DNA of 43,009 bases from Desulfocapsaceae bacterium. GTDB taxonomy: Bacteria; Desulfobacterota; Desulfobulbia; Desulfobulbales; Desulfocapsaceae. This document shows, piece after piece, positions 25,258 through 33,576 of the stretch. The stretch lies in contig JASJDT010000017.1 of assembly GCA_030065655.1 (NCBI GenBank), positions 1-43,009 of the forward strand, given 5' to 3'. The notes under the pieces were generated by a model. The model was given only the letters and a program-made list of their open reading frames with translations, searched no databases and had not been told where the DNA came from. Each line of letters opens with the position of its first letter. Within the stretch, counting starts at the first letter, position 1. The position numbers were made by a program, and so were the translations under genes.

Positions 25258-27258
25258 ATGATTGTTGAAATGATTACCGTTCTCGCCGTCGCCGACAAAC
25301 CTGAGTGCCACCACTCTCTGGAGGTGATGACTGAGGATCTTGATATAAAAATGCTCAAAGTCCATTCCGGCCGCGAAGCTCTCAAGGTTTTGGAAGAAGA
25401 AGAGATTTGTCTTGTTCTTCTGGAAGATGAGATGGTAGAGATGGGCGGAGCCGAAACCGCCCAACGTATCCATCAACGTCAGCAGAGCCAACACTTGCCT
25501 ATTCTCTTTCTCAATGTGTCGCCGCAGTCGAGGCAAGGAACTGAACACGGCTACAATGTTGAAGCTGTTGACTATCTTTTCAAACCGGTCGTTCCGGAAA
25601 TTCTCCGGAGCAAAATCCTTCTTTTTCAGAAGCTTTATCAGCAGAACAGGATGCTCGAGGTGAAGGCTCGCCGGTTGGAATTGGCCAATCAGCAAATTCT
25701 CAGGCAACAGGAGGATCTGTCGGCCAGTGAGATCTGTTTTCGGGCGGCTTTTGAGCAATCTTTCCAGTTCATGGCAATCCTGGATGTCGAGGGCAGGGTG
25801 TTGGAGCTGAATCATCTGGCCAAAAAGCTTTGTGGGAATTCTACCGTTGATGCGGTGGGGCAGTATCTCTGGAATATCTGCTGGCTCGGCCAGGACGAAG
25901 AAAATGAGCGACTGCAGAAGGTCATTGCCAAAGCAAGGTCAGGCGAAAATACGAAAGACGAAGCAGTTTTTGAGGATGGCGATGATATCCGCATTCTCAG
26001 CCGCACCGTTTCACCGGTGAGCGATTCGAGTGGGACGATACAATTTATTGCAATACAGGGGCACGATATCACCGATCGTATCTATGCAGAAAAAGAAAAA
26101 CAAAATTGTGAGATACTCTTACAGCAGGCCCAGAAAATGGAGGCTCTGGGGGTGTTGGCCGGGGGCGTAGCTCATGATTTTAATAATATTCTCAGTGTCA
26201 TCCTGGGTAATACCGAACTTGCCAGGATGAGCTATGATGCGGACAAATCACCTAAGAAATTTCTGGAGTCCATTCATTCCGCCGGTATCCAGGCGAGGGA
26301 TCTGGTTAAACAGATCCTCTCCTTCAGCCGGCAGGAGAAGATGATAAAAACGATGGTGCGACCGGCAGATGTCGTTTCCGAATCATTGAAACTGTTGCGC
26401 TCTTCGCTGCCTTCAACGATTAATATCGTCGCAGAAATTGATGATAGATGCGGGGTAATATTTGCTGACCCCACTCAATTTCATCAGGTTTTCATGAATC
26501 TATGCACCAACGCCTATCACGCCATGGAGGAAAATGGCGGAATCTTGACTATTCGCCTCTATCAGGAAACTGTTAAATCAAAACAGTTACTAGAGGAGTT
26601 TCATTGCGAATCAGGCGAATATGCCCATCTGGTCGTGGCCGACAGTGGCGATGGCATTGACCAGGATATCATCAATATGATTTTTGATCCCTATTTTACG
26701 ACAAAAGAGAGCGGCAAAGGCACCGGAATGGGGCTTGCCATCGTTTATGGAATAATCAGGGGTCATGGCGGAGCAATTCGGGTGATTACCGAGAAAAGCA
26801 AGGGCTGTGCTTTCCATGTATTTATTCCCACAGTCGACGGCGTGGAACAGCGACAGGAGTCTGCTGAAGGACCACTCTATTATGGGCGGGGACATATCCT
26901 TGTTGTGGATGATGAACCTGAATTGTTGATGGTTATGCAGGTCATGCTCGAACGTCTCGGCTATGAGGTCACCTCCACAACCAGTGCAACTGAGGCGTTG
27001 ACCAGCTTTTGTGCTGAACCGGAAAGATTCGATCTCATGCTCACCGACCAGATCATGCCGGAGCTTAAAGGAACTGAGCTTGCAGCAAAAGTCCTTGACA
27101 TAAAACCCGAAATGCCAATTATCCTGTGTACTGGCTACAGCCCTGCAGTCTCAAGGAAAAAAGTGTTGGCTATGGGGATACAGGAACTGGTATTCAAACC
27201 GTGGGCCGCCAACGATCTCTCCAGGATTATCCGACAACTTCTTGAAAGGGCCACCTGA
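25258..27258 (+). CDS. Hybrid histidine kinase: pseudo-receiver, PAS, HisKA/HATPase, receiver
   Basis: 666 aa, no membrane segment, so cytosolic. Order: receiver-like domain 5-125, coiled coil 128-158, PAS 160-275 (ending IQGHDITDRIYAEK), NtrB-like HisKA with H306 in GGVAHDFNNILSVILGN, HATPase 400-525 (N-box MNLCTNAYHAM, DSGDGI, GTGMGLAIV), receiver 546-663 with D597 (LMLTDQIMPELKG) and K648. The N-terminal receiver is degenerate: E56 lies at the usual Asp position (LVLLEDEMVEMGG), the first acidic residue is Ala (VADKP), and the Thr/Ser position is Asn, while FKP Lys109 remains. I infer no phosphorylation there. Phosphate would go H306 to D597 and out to a partner not in this window. Start ATG 25258 has a weak site. 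Confidence 0.92.
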   Translation: MIVEMITVLAVADKPECHHSLEVMTEDLDIKMLKVHSGREALKVLEEEEICLVLLEDEMVEMGGAETAQRIHQRQQSQHLPILFLNVSPQSRQGTEHGYNVEAVDYLFKPVVPEILRSKILLFQKLYQQNRMLEVKARRLELANQQILRQQEDLSASEICFRAAFEQSFQFMAILDVEGRVLELNHLAKKLCGNSTVDAVGQYLWNICWLGQDEENERLQKVIAKARSGENTKDEAVFEDGDDIRILSRTVSPVSDSSGTIQFIAIQGHDITDRIYAEKEKQNCEILLQQAQKMEALGVLAGGVAHDFNNILSVILGNTELARMSYDADKSPKKFLESIHSAGIQARDLVKQILSFSRQEKMIKTMVRPADVVSESLKLLRSSLPSTINIVAEIDDRCGVIFADPTQFHQVFMNLCTNAYHAMEENGGILTIRLYQETVKSKQLLEEFHCESGEYAHLVVADSGDGIDQDIINMIFDPYFTTKESGKGTGMGLAIVYGIIRGHGGAIRVITEKSKGCAFHVFIPTVDGVEQRQESAEGPLYYGRGHILVVDDEPELLMVMQVMLERLGYEVTSTTSATEALTSFCAEPERFDLMLTDQIMPELKGTELAAKVLDIKPEMPIILCTGYSPAVSRKKVLAMGIQELVFKPWAANDLSRIIRQLLERAT

Positions 27259-27339
27259 ATAAACACATATGAAAGCCTGTGGTATCCCACGGTTTACTGC
27301 TCGTCTGGGGTGATGATTAATTTTGCGGTGGAGGTGAAC

Positions 27340-27903
27340 ATGAAGATTTATACCGGAACAGGAGATGAAGGGAAAACCAGCCTTTTTTCGGGTGAGCGAC
27401 TTCCCAAAAGCAGTCTTCGGGTGGCAACCTACGGTGAAGCGGATGAACTTTGCTCTGCCGTTGGTGTTGTGGTAACCATGGTACCAAGCTGCAAAGAAGA
27501 AAAAAAGCTAACTGCTGACCTGCAGTGTATCCAGGCAGATCTTTTTGATCTAGGTGCTGTTCTTGCCACGTCGCCCGGGTCACCAGAGGCCGATTTACTC
27601 AAACCCTTCTCTGCTGAAAAAATAAAATGGTTGGAAGATCATATCGATGAAATGCAAAAGGTACTACCGGAACTTCACTCCTTCATTCTCCCAGGCGGCC
27701 ATCCTTCTTCAGCCTGGGCTCAGATGATTCGGGCCATTTGTCGGCGGGTGGAACGGGCCGTCATCGCCTTGGATGAAAAAGAAGGCTGTCTGCATGGAAA
27801 AATGGTGGTGACCTATTTGAATCGTCTTTCAGATTACTTCTTTGTCTTGGCCCGTTATCTCAATCATCTTTCGGGAACAGCGGAGATAACCTGGCATGGC
27901 TGA
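27340..27903 (+). CDS. PduO/EutT-type cob(I)alamin adenosyltransferase
   Basis: 187 aa from the ATG at 27340 after gcggtggaggtgaac; a 10-codon upstream extension lacks such a site. The PduO-type ATR fold shows KIYTGTGDEGKTSLFSGERL (ATP-binding N-terminus), ATYGEADELCSAVG, FILPGGHPSSAWAQMIRAI with CRRVERAV, and YLNRLSDYFFVLARYLNHLSG. It transfers the adenosyl group of ATP to cob(I)alamin, giving coenzyme B12 for radical enzymes. The next gene, a flavin reductase, overlaps its 3' end by 8 bases, suggesting it supplies the electrons for cob(II) to cob(I) reduction. Housekeeping or salvage; no mutase in view. Confidence 0.94.
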   Translation: MKIYTGTGDEGKTSLFSGERLPKSSLRVATYGEADELCSAVGVVVTMVPSCKEEKKLTADLQCIQADLFDLGAVLATSPGSPEADLLKPFSAEKIKWLEDHIDEMQKVLPELHSFILPGGHPSSAWAQMIRAICRRVERAVIALDEKEGCLHGKMVVTYLNRLSDYFFVLARYLNHLSGTAEITWHG

Positions 27904-28576
27904 TTTCCTTGGTGCACGCCCCCTTCCTCACACTGTCTCTGTCAAACAGAGAAATTGGCTCAGCAATATCAGTTTTGAGCTTGTTGTGGAAAAACCCAGA
28001 GATTTTACCTTTCTGCCCGGTCAGAAAGTGTTGATCGAGAAAGCCGAAGTACAACGTGAATATTCTCTTGCCTGTTCTCCTGATGCTAAAGATCTACACT
28101 TCTGTATTCGTTTTCTTGCAGAAGGAACCTTGTCTACCATCCTGGCAGAGGTTCAGCCCGGAGCTAAGCTCAAGATATCAGAGGCCTATGGTTTTTTTAT
28201 CTATCGTCCCGGAAACGCCATATTTATCGCCACTGGGACCGGCATAGCACCATTTGTTGCCTATGCTCAATCAGGAATTCAGGGTTTTCTGCTGCTCCAT
28301 GGCGTCGCCAGTGTGGAAGATCTCTATTTTCGGCAAATTGTCGAAAAAGCAGCAAAACACTATGTACCTTGTCTCAGCGATGAAGATCCAGGAAGGGTGC
28401 AGGAAGCCGGCGGTATAGTTGGCAGGGTCACCGAATATTTAGCAAAAAGCCTTAGTTCCGGTGTCTATGATTTTTATCTCTGTGGCAATGGCGCGATGAT
28501 CGGCGAAGCAACCTGCCTTATTGACAGGAACTTTCCTGATTCCAGAGTGTTTACCGAAAGCTTTTTTTCTGGGTAG
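27896..28576 (+). CDS. Small ferredoxin-reductase-like FAD/NAD(P) oxidoreductase, coupled to the adenosyltransferase
   Basis: 226 aa, the size of E. coli Fre (233 aa), with no iron-sulfur domain. FAD-binding barrel (FLPGQKVLIEK, REYSLACSP = the RxYS motif near 54-62), then the NAD(P) domain: FIATGTGIAPFVAYA near 109-123, LLLHGVASVEDLYF, and FYLCGNGAMIGEA near 195-207. It ends FTESFFSG, close to the typical aromatic end. Transfers electrons from NAD(P)H to free or bound flavin or directly to a metal centre. The ATG overlaps the adenosyltransferase end by 8 bases, so they are translationally coupled; the inferred role is cobalamin reduction. Confidence 0.88.
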   Translation: MADFLGARPLPHTVSVKQRNWLSNISFELVVEKPRDFTFLPGQKVLIEKAEVQREYSLACSPDAKDLHFCIRFLAEGTLSTILAEVQPGAKLKISEAYGFFIYRPGNAIFIATGTGIAPFVAYAQSGIQGFLLLHGVASVEDLYFRQIVEKAAKHYVPCLSDEDPGRVQEAGGIVGRVTEYLAKSLSSGVYDFYLCGNGAMIGEATCLIDRNFPDSRVFTESFFSG

Positions 28577-28643
28577 CTATCAGTAGTTGAAATGAAACGT
28601 TAGAAATAGAGATGAGTATCCAATTGTTGATGAGAACGTTTGT

Positions 28644-28669
28644 TTGTTGATAATTATTACTATTGACAA
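28644..28669. promoter_or_regulatory. Inverted repeat overlapping the cydA -35 box
   Basis: TTGTTGAT (28644-28651) and ATTGACAA (28662-28669) are inverted half-sites differing at one position, separated by 10 bases. The right half covers the -35 hexamer, where a repressor would act. Spacing does not match Rex or FNR consensus sites. Confidence 0.35.
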
Positions 28670-28690
28670 TTTAGCTCAACACTTTATACT
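28663..28690 (+). promoter_or_regulatory. Predicted sigma-70 promoter of cydAB
   Basis: TTGACA (28663-28668), 16-base spacer, TATACT (28685-28690): both hexamers nearly ideal. Transcription would start near 28697, leaving a leader of about 90 bases before cydA. Confidence 0.65.
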
Positions 28691-28786
28691 TGGGCAATTT
28701 TGAAAAGAAAGGGCAGAGGCAGACTATGTCACAAGTTTGTTAACATTGATATTCTGAAGATTTAATTTCAGCAGGAGGAAATGTAG

Positions 28787-30319
28787 ATGACTGCAATTGA
28801 TTTAACCATGGTGAAATGGGCCCAAGCTCAATTTGCCTTAACAGCAATGTATCATTGGCTTTTTGTGCCATTGACGTTGGGACTGTCGTTTATTGTCGCC
28901 TTTATGGAGACAATTTATGTCCGCACCGGAGATGAACGGTGGCGGGCTATTACGAAGTTTTGGATGACGCTCTTCGGCATCAACTTTGCCATAGGTATAG
29001 CGACAGGCATCATCCTTGAATTTGAATTTGGTACTAACTGGTCAAAATACTCCTGGATGGTTGGTGACATCTTTGGTGCACCGCTGGCAATTGAGGGTAT
29101 AGTCGCGTTTTTCCTGGAAGCAACATTTTTTGCCGTGATGTTTTTTGGTTGGGACAGGGTTTCCAAGGGATTCCATTTATTCTCAACATGGATGGTTGCC
29201 GTTGGCTCAAACCTCTCAGCACTGTGGATTTTAGTGGCCAACAGCTGGATGCAATATCCCGTAGGAATGAATTTTAACCCTGATTCAGCTCGCTTTGAGA
29301 TGCAGAATTTCTGGGAGATCCTTTCCTCTCCCGTGGTTATTGCCAAATTTACCCATACGACGGTTTCCAGTTTTATCGTTGCTTCTCTTTTTGTAATTAC
29401 GGTGGCATCATGGTACCTGCTCAAGGGACGGCATGTCGAAATGGCCAAAAAATCAGTCATCATTGCTTCGGTTTTCGGTCTGTTGTCCACAGGGATGACG
29501 GCTTTAACCGGTGATCAATCGGCGGTGGTCAATGCGGAAACGCAGCCAATGAAACTGGCAAGCTATGAGGGGCTTTATAAGGGGACAACCAATGCGGGGA
29601 TCGTTGCCATCGGCCTCTTGAATCATGATAAGGAGCCTGGTGATAATAGTGATCCGTTCAGGTTTGAAATAAAAATACCAGGTCTTCTCTCCCTGCTTGC
29701 CAAGCATGACACCAATGCCTTTATTCCGGGTATTGAAGATCTCTTGTGGGGAAATGAAGAACAAAATATCATGGGTGTTGATGCCAAGATGAAACGAGGG
29801 CAGCAGGCCATCACCGACCTGGCGGGCTATAAAGAAGCAGTCAAAAACGGGTCAAGCGATGAAGCTGAACTCTATCTCACCCGCTTTGAAGTCAACCAGG
29901 ACTACCTGGGTTACGGCTACCTGACAAAACCCGAAGATGTCGTTCCCCCGGTTGAAACAACCTTTTATTCCTTCCATATCATGGTGATTTTAGCAGGCTT
30001 CTTTCTGCTCGTTTTCCTTGCCTTCCTCTACTATTCCATGAAGGATAACCTGGAGCAGAAAAAACTTGTGCTGCGAGCCGGACTGGTCTCTTTCTTCCTG
30101 GCGATGATTGCTTCCCAGGCCGGTTGGATAGTCGCCGAGGTGGGCAGGCAGCCCTGGATCATTCAGGACATGATGCCTATTCATGTAGGGGCATCAAATA
30201 TATCCGCTGGCAGTGTGCAGACAACCTTTTTCATGTTTGCCATTACCTTTACCCTGCTGCTGTTGGCCGAGATTACCATAATGGTGAAACAGATCAAAAA
30301 AGGACCGAGGGGAGAATAA
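28787..30319 (+). CDS. cydA: Cytochrome bd-type quinol oxidase subunit I
   Basis: 510 aa with nine membrane segments. Haem ligands match E. coli: H23 (MYHWLF, high-spin b595), H190 (KFTHTT) and M399 (SFHIMV) for b558; E103 and E111 (AIEGIVAFFLEATF) line the proton path. In the quinol loop, K256 and E261 (PMKLASYEG) keep the K252/E257 spacing, and GRQPW follows later. The enzyme oxidises quinol and reduces oxygen to water with very high affinity; in an anaerobe it mainly removes oxygen. ATG after agcaggaggaaatgtag. First gene of cydAB plus a micro-ORF. Confidence 0.97.
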   Translation: MTAIDLTMVKWAQAQFALTAMYHWLFVPLTLGLSFIVAFMETIYVRTGDERWRAITKFWMTLFGINFAIGIATGIILEFEFGTNWSKYSWMVGDIFGAPLAIEGIVAFFLEATFFAVMFFGWDRVSKGFHLFSTWMVAVGSNLSALWILVANSWMQYPVGMNFNPDSARFEMQNFWEILSSPVVIAKFTHTTVSSFIVASLFVITVASWYLLKGRHVEMAKKSVIIASVFGLLSTGMTALTGDQSAVVNAETQPMKLASYEGLYKGTTNAGIVAIGLLNHDKEPGDNSDPFRFEIKIPGLLSLLAKHDTNAFIPGIEDLLWGNEEQNIMGVDAKMKRGQQAITDLAGYKEAVKNGSSDEAELYLTRFEVNQDYLGYGYLTKPEDVVPPVETTFYSFHIMVILAGFFLLVFLAFLYYSMKDNLEQKKLVLRAGLVSFFLAMIASQAGWIVAEVGRQPWIIQDMMPIHVGASNISAGSVQTTFFMFAITFTLLLLAEITIMVKQIKKGPRGE

Positions 30320-30320
30320 C

Positions 30321-31454
30321 ATGATAGGAAGTCTTGATCTCACAGTTTTACAACAGATATGGTGGCTGCTTGTCTCCGTTGTGGGGGCGCTGTTTCTCTT
30401 TCTCACCTTTGTCCAGGGTGGGCAGAGTCTGCTCTGGCAGGTAGCTAAAAATGATACGGAAAAAGCTCTGGTGATAAATTCTCTGGGGCGTAAATGGGAA
30501 CTCACCTTTACCACGCTGGTTCTATTCGGTGGGGCGCTTTTTGCAGCGTTTCCTAAATTTTACGCAACCAGTTTCGGTGGTGCATATTGGGTTTGGATTC
30601 TCATCCTCTTTACCTTCATCGTTCAGGCCGTAAGTTACGAATACCGAAAAAAGCCTGGTAACTTTTTTGGTGCCAAAACCTATGAGGTTTTTCTGCTGAT
30701 CAACGGTTCCGTGGGCATACTCCTGATCGGGGCAGCAGTGGGGACCTTTTTCACCGGTTCAAACTTTATCCTCAACGACTATAATCAGGTGACCTGGACC
30801 TCTCCGTTGAGAGGGTTGGAGGCCGCTTTCTCGGTGTTCAATCTTTCCTTGGGCCTCTTTTTGGTATTTAATGCCCGAGTATTGGGAGCAATGTATCTGA
30901 TCAACAATATCGATTTTATCGGTATGCCGGAGTTTGAGAGGAGAATGCGGCGGGCCTGTTTCATTAATCTGCTTTGCGCTTTGCCTTTTCTGCTCTATGT
31001 TCTCGTCAGCCTGCTTATCATGAAAGGATATGGTGTTGATGAAAACGGCGTTATTAGCCTGGTTGCTTATAAATATCTTCAGAATCTGCTGGCCATGCCT
31101 TATACTCTGGGGCTTTTGCTGGCCGGCTTGGTGCTGGTTGTCTGGGGGGTTGTTCTCACCGGATTAAAGACTGGCACCAGAGGAATCTGGTTTGGCGGTC
31201 TCGGCACTGTTTTTGTAGGTCTCGCCGTCTTTTTCCTGGCCGGGTACGGCAATACCGCCTTTTATCCCTCCAAAGTCGACCTGCAATCGAGTTTGACCAT
31301 CTATAATGCCTCTTCGACGCATTATACCCTGACTGCTATGACCTATGTAGCCATGGTTATTCCTTTCGTACTGGCCTACATCGCCTATGTCTGGAAACTG
31401 ATGGACAGTAAGAAGCTGGATATCAACGATATTTCCGACGAAAAGGCTTATTAA
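30321..31454 (+). CDS. cydB: Cytochrome bd-type quinol oxidase subunit II
   Basis: 377 aa, eight to nine membrane segments. Recognisable CydB features: TFVQGGQSLLW in TM1, WELTFTTLVLFGGALFAAFP with FYATSF in TM2, QAVSYEYRKK, and a C-terminal SSTHYTLTAMTYVAMVIPFV. Structural partner of CydA; binds no haem itself. Starts one base after the cydA stop and is followed by a 30-codon ORF. Confidence 0.96.
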   Translation: MIGSLDLTVLQQIWWLLVSVVGALFLFLTFVQGGQSLLWQVAKNDTEKALVINSLGRKWELTFTTLVLFGGALFAAFPKFYATSFGGAYWVWILILFTFIVQAVSYEYRKKPGNFFGAKTYEVFLLINGSVGILLIGAAVGTFFTGSNFILNDYNQVTWTSPLRGLEAAFSVFNLSLGLFLVFNARVLGAMYLINNIDFIGMPEFERRMRRACFINLLCALPFLLYVLVSLLIMKGYGVDENGVISLVAYKYLQNLLAMPYTLGLLLAGLVLVVWGVVLTGLKTGTRGIWFGGLGTVFVGLAVFFLAGYGNTAFYPSKVDLQSSLTIYNASSTHYTLTAMTYVAMVIPFVLAYIAYVWKLMDSKKLDINDISDEKAY

Positions 31455-31470
31455 AGTAGAGGATGAATAT

Positions 31471-31563
31471 ATGGAAACGTTAATTATTGTGGGCTGGCCC
31501 CTATTGATTTTTATATCGTACAAAGCAGCTGTATATGCCTTAAACAAGGCAGGAAAGCTCTAA
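31471..31563 (+). CDS. CydX-like single-helix small subunit of cytochrome bd (candidate)
   Basis: 30 codons, too short for most gene callers: begins METLIIVGWPLLIFISYKAA and continues VYALNKAGKL. It is one transmembrane helix of about 20 residues with a basic end. ATG lies 16 bases after cydB, with agagga (31458-31463) at 7-base spacing, and a long GC-rich hairpin follows. CydX/CydS-type peptides (30-40 aa, one helix) stabilise the haem site of bd oxidases in other bacteria and are encoded just after cydB. The sequence is not close to E. coli CydX, so the call rests on position, length and topology. Confidence 0.68.
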   Translation: METLIIVGWPLLIFISYKAAVYALNKAGKL

Positions 31564-31877
31564 AGAGCAAAATTGAATGAATCTACAGTTCAACAGATAA
31601 TTCAACAATTGGCCGGCCCGGGTTGACCGGGACCGGCCAAAATACTCTGTTATCCTTTTTTCCCCGATAGTGCTGTCTTTTACAACACCGGATCGCAACT
31701 GACTCAGCTACGAAAACGTTCGAGAATGTCGGCTCGTCTATTCTTCCAGCAGATCTTTATTTAGAAAACCCATCCATCCTTTAATTCCTTCTTCTCGTTT
31801 TTACCCTTCAAGACCATAAAGCATGCAGGCAAAGACCAGCGATGCAGGAATTCCAGATTAGCTCACGAAAGTTAAGT
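31564..31877. other. Convergent intergenic region between cyd and thi operons
   Basis: About 310 bases separating the 3' ends of the cyd and thi operons. It contains the hairpin at 31609-31640 and otherwise no recognisable frame, repeat or RNA. Confidence 0.4.
31609..31640 (+). terminator. GC-rich hairpin after cyd operon
   Basis: TTGGCCGGCCCGG (31609-31621) pairs with CCGGG-A-CCGGCCAA (31627-31640), a 13-bp stem with one bulge and 5-base loop. The T-run comes only about 16 bases later, so it may be a weak or factor-assisted terminator. Confidence 0.55.
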
Positions 31878-32828
31878 TTATTTCAACTCAACGGCGTAGC
31901 TGGCAATCGGTGGTGGGGTAGAAATGATTTTCTGTTCTTGGAGAAAGCCTGCAAATCGTTGATAGCGATTAATATCAAGCGCTCCAGGACGCAGGGCGAA
32001 GCGAGGCAGGGTATCCCTCCAGGCTCGGCGATTGAGTTCATCATCGAGATTTTTCCGGTCTCCCTTAATGAATAATTCCCAGCTTTCTTGGGGATGGTTG
32101 AGCAGGTACTGCACACCTTCCTCTAAAGCATCGACGAAGTGACGCAGACGTTTATCACCAATTCTGTTGCGATGGCTGATGATGATCAGCTCGTCATAGG
32201 CTGGAATACCTTGCTCTTCAACAAAAAAGGCCTTGCCGGGACGGCCTTCGATGTCCATCTGGTTTAACTCGAAGTTTCGAAAAGCACCAATGACTGCATC
32301 GGTCTGGCCGGAGAAAAGCGAGGGTGAAAGAGAAAAATTAACGTTTACCAAACTGACATCCTCAAGTGTCAAGCCTGCACGCTGCAACATGACTTTGAGA
32401 AGAACCGTCTCAAATCCACCTACGGAGTAGCCTATGGTCTTACCTTTGAGATCGGCAAGAGTAGCAATTTCTCCATCTTCCAGGACCACGAGGGAGTTGA
32501 GCGGAGTAGCCACCAGCGTGGCGATGCGCATCAGAGGCAGATTCTGGTCGACCTGCATATGATGTTGATGCTGATAGGAGACGGCCAAATCGGCTTTGCC
32601 GGCAGCAACCAGTTTTGCAGGATCATTAGGATTCGAGGGGGCAATGATTTCAAGCTCCAGACCCCGCTCTTGAAAATATCCCTGTTCCTGGGCGATGAAA
32701 ATAGGAGCATGATCAGGATTGATGAACCAGTCAAGAATCAAGGTTAACTTTTCCGAAGCTGCGGCAGAGGTGGCCAGAAAGATGAGAAGACTGAAAACGG
32801 CAAAATAGATGCTAGTACGTTTTTTCAT
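31878..32828 (-). CDS. thiY: Thiamine-precursor ABC importer, binding protein (ThiY/NMT1 type)
   Basis: 316 aa from the ATG at 32828 (preceded by aaaggaactta); the 17-codon extension upstream is unlikely. Signal peptide about 1-23 (YFAVFSLLIFLATSAAA). NMT1/THI5-like fold: LILDWFINPDHAPIFIAQEQ, then GYFQERGLELEII, DPAKLVAAGKADLAVSYQHQ, and SVGGFETVLLKVML. The family binds pyrimidine precursors of thiamine (HMP or formylaminopyrimidine). It overlaps thiX by 17 bases and ends the thiM-thiE-thiZXY operon under the TPP riboswitch. Function from operon and family. Confidence 0.88.
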   Translation of the reverse strand: MKKRTSIYFAVFSLLIFLATSAAASEKLTLILDWFINPDHAPIFIAQEQGYFQERGLELEIIAPSNPNDPAKLVAAGKADLAVSYQHQHHMQVDQNLPLMRIATLVATPLNSLVVLEDGEIATLADLKGKTIGYSVGGFETVLLKVMLQRAGLTLEDVSLVNVNFSLSPSLFSGQTDAVIGAFRNFELNQMDIEGRPGKAFFVEEQGIPAYDELIIISHRNRIGDKRLRHFVDALEEGVQYLLNHPQESWELFIKGDRKNLDDELNRRAWRDTLPRFALRPGALDINRYQRFAGFLQEQKIISTPPPIASYAVELK

Positions 32829-33576
32829 GGATAAGTTCCTTTGGCGATTCCCAGAAGTGGAGTTTGGTGATAAGTGCATCGATACAAAAATAAAGTGATA
32901 ATGAGGTTAAGGCAAGTATGGCAAGTGCCGCAAACATGTTGTCGATCTGCATACGGGCATTGGCATAGAGCATATAATACCCGAGTCCGGAACTGGAGCC
33001 GACCCATTCGCCAACAACAGCACCGATGGGGGCGACGGCAGTTGCTACCCGTAAGCCGGAACCCAACGAAGGCAGGGCCGTAGGGATGATGATATAGCGG
33101 AACAATCTGGGAGTGGTCGCACCCATGATTCTGGCGAGTTCGAGAAGATCACGATCGGTTCGCTGCATACCATAATAGAAAGAAGATGTTACCGGAAAGT
33201 AGATGATCAGTACGGCCATGGCAACTTTGGAGGCAAGACCGTAGCCAAGCCAGAGCACCAACACGGGAGCGAGAGCGAAAACCGGAATAGCTTGAGAGAT
33301 TACCAGAACCGGGAGTAGCCAACGTTTCAGTAAAGGTGAGAGGGTCATCAGCAAGGCACTGCTGCCACCTAAAAGCGAACCGATCAACAGACCCAGGAGT
33401 ATTTCAACGAGGGTGGTCTGCAGGTGCGGCCACAACTCCTGCCAGTTATGAATAATGGCAAGTGCCACAGGCCAGGGGCCAGGTAGAATATACGGAGGTG
33501 CCCCACTGATCAGAACGATCAACTGCCAGACGAGAAGCAACATTATAGCCAAGGTAATGATCCTACCGGCTTTCAT
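32812..33576 (-). CDS. thiX: Thiamine-precursor ABC importer, permease
   Basis: 254 aa BPD_transp_1 membrane protein with about six spans. The EAA loop that contacts the ATPase reads LLELARIMGATTPRLFRYII near residues 140-159, preceded by MQRTD. It overlaps thiZ by 14 bases and thiY by 17. By family (SsuC/TauC-like) it could carry sulfonates, but the riboswitch and thiM/thiE neighbours point to a thiamine pyrimidine. Confidence 0.9.
   Translation of the reverse strand: MKAGRIITLAIMLLLVWQLIVLISGAPPYILPGPWPVALAIIHNWQELWPHLQTTLVEILLGLLIGSLLGGSSALLMTLSPLLKRWLLPVLVISQAIPVFALAPVLVLWLGYGLASKVAMAVLIIYFPVTSSFYYGMQRTDRDLLELARIMGATTPRLFRYIIIPTALPSLGSGLRVATAVAPIGAVVGEWVGSSSGLGYYMLYANARMQIDNMFAALAILALTSLSLYFCIDALITKLHFWESPKELIHEKTY

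Noticed and set aside
28577-28786. Rex or FNR operator before cydA
   Set aside because: Half-sites resembling TTGTTAA or TTGAT occur, but no full palindrome at the required spacing.
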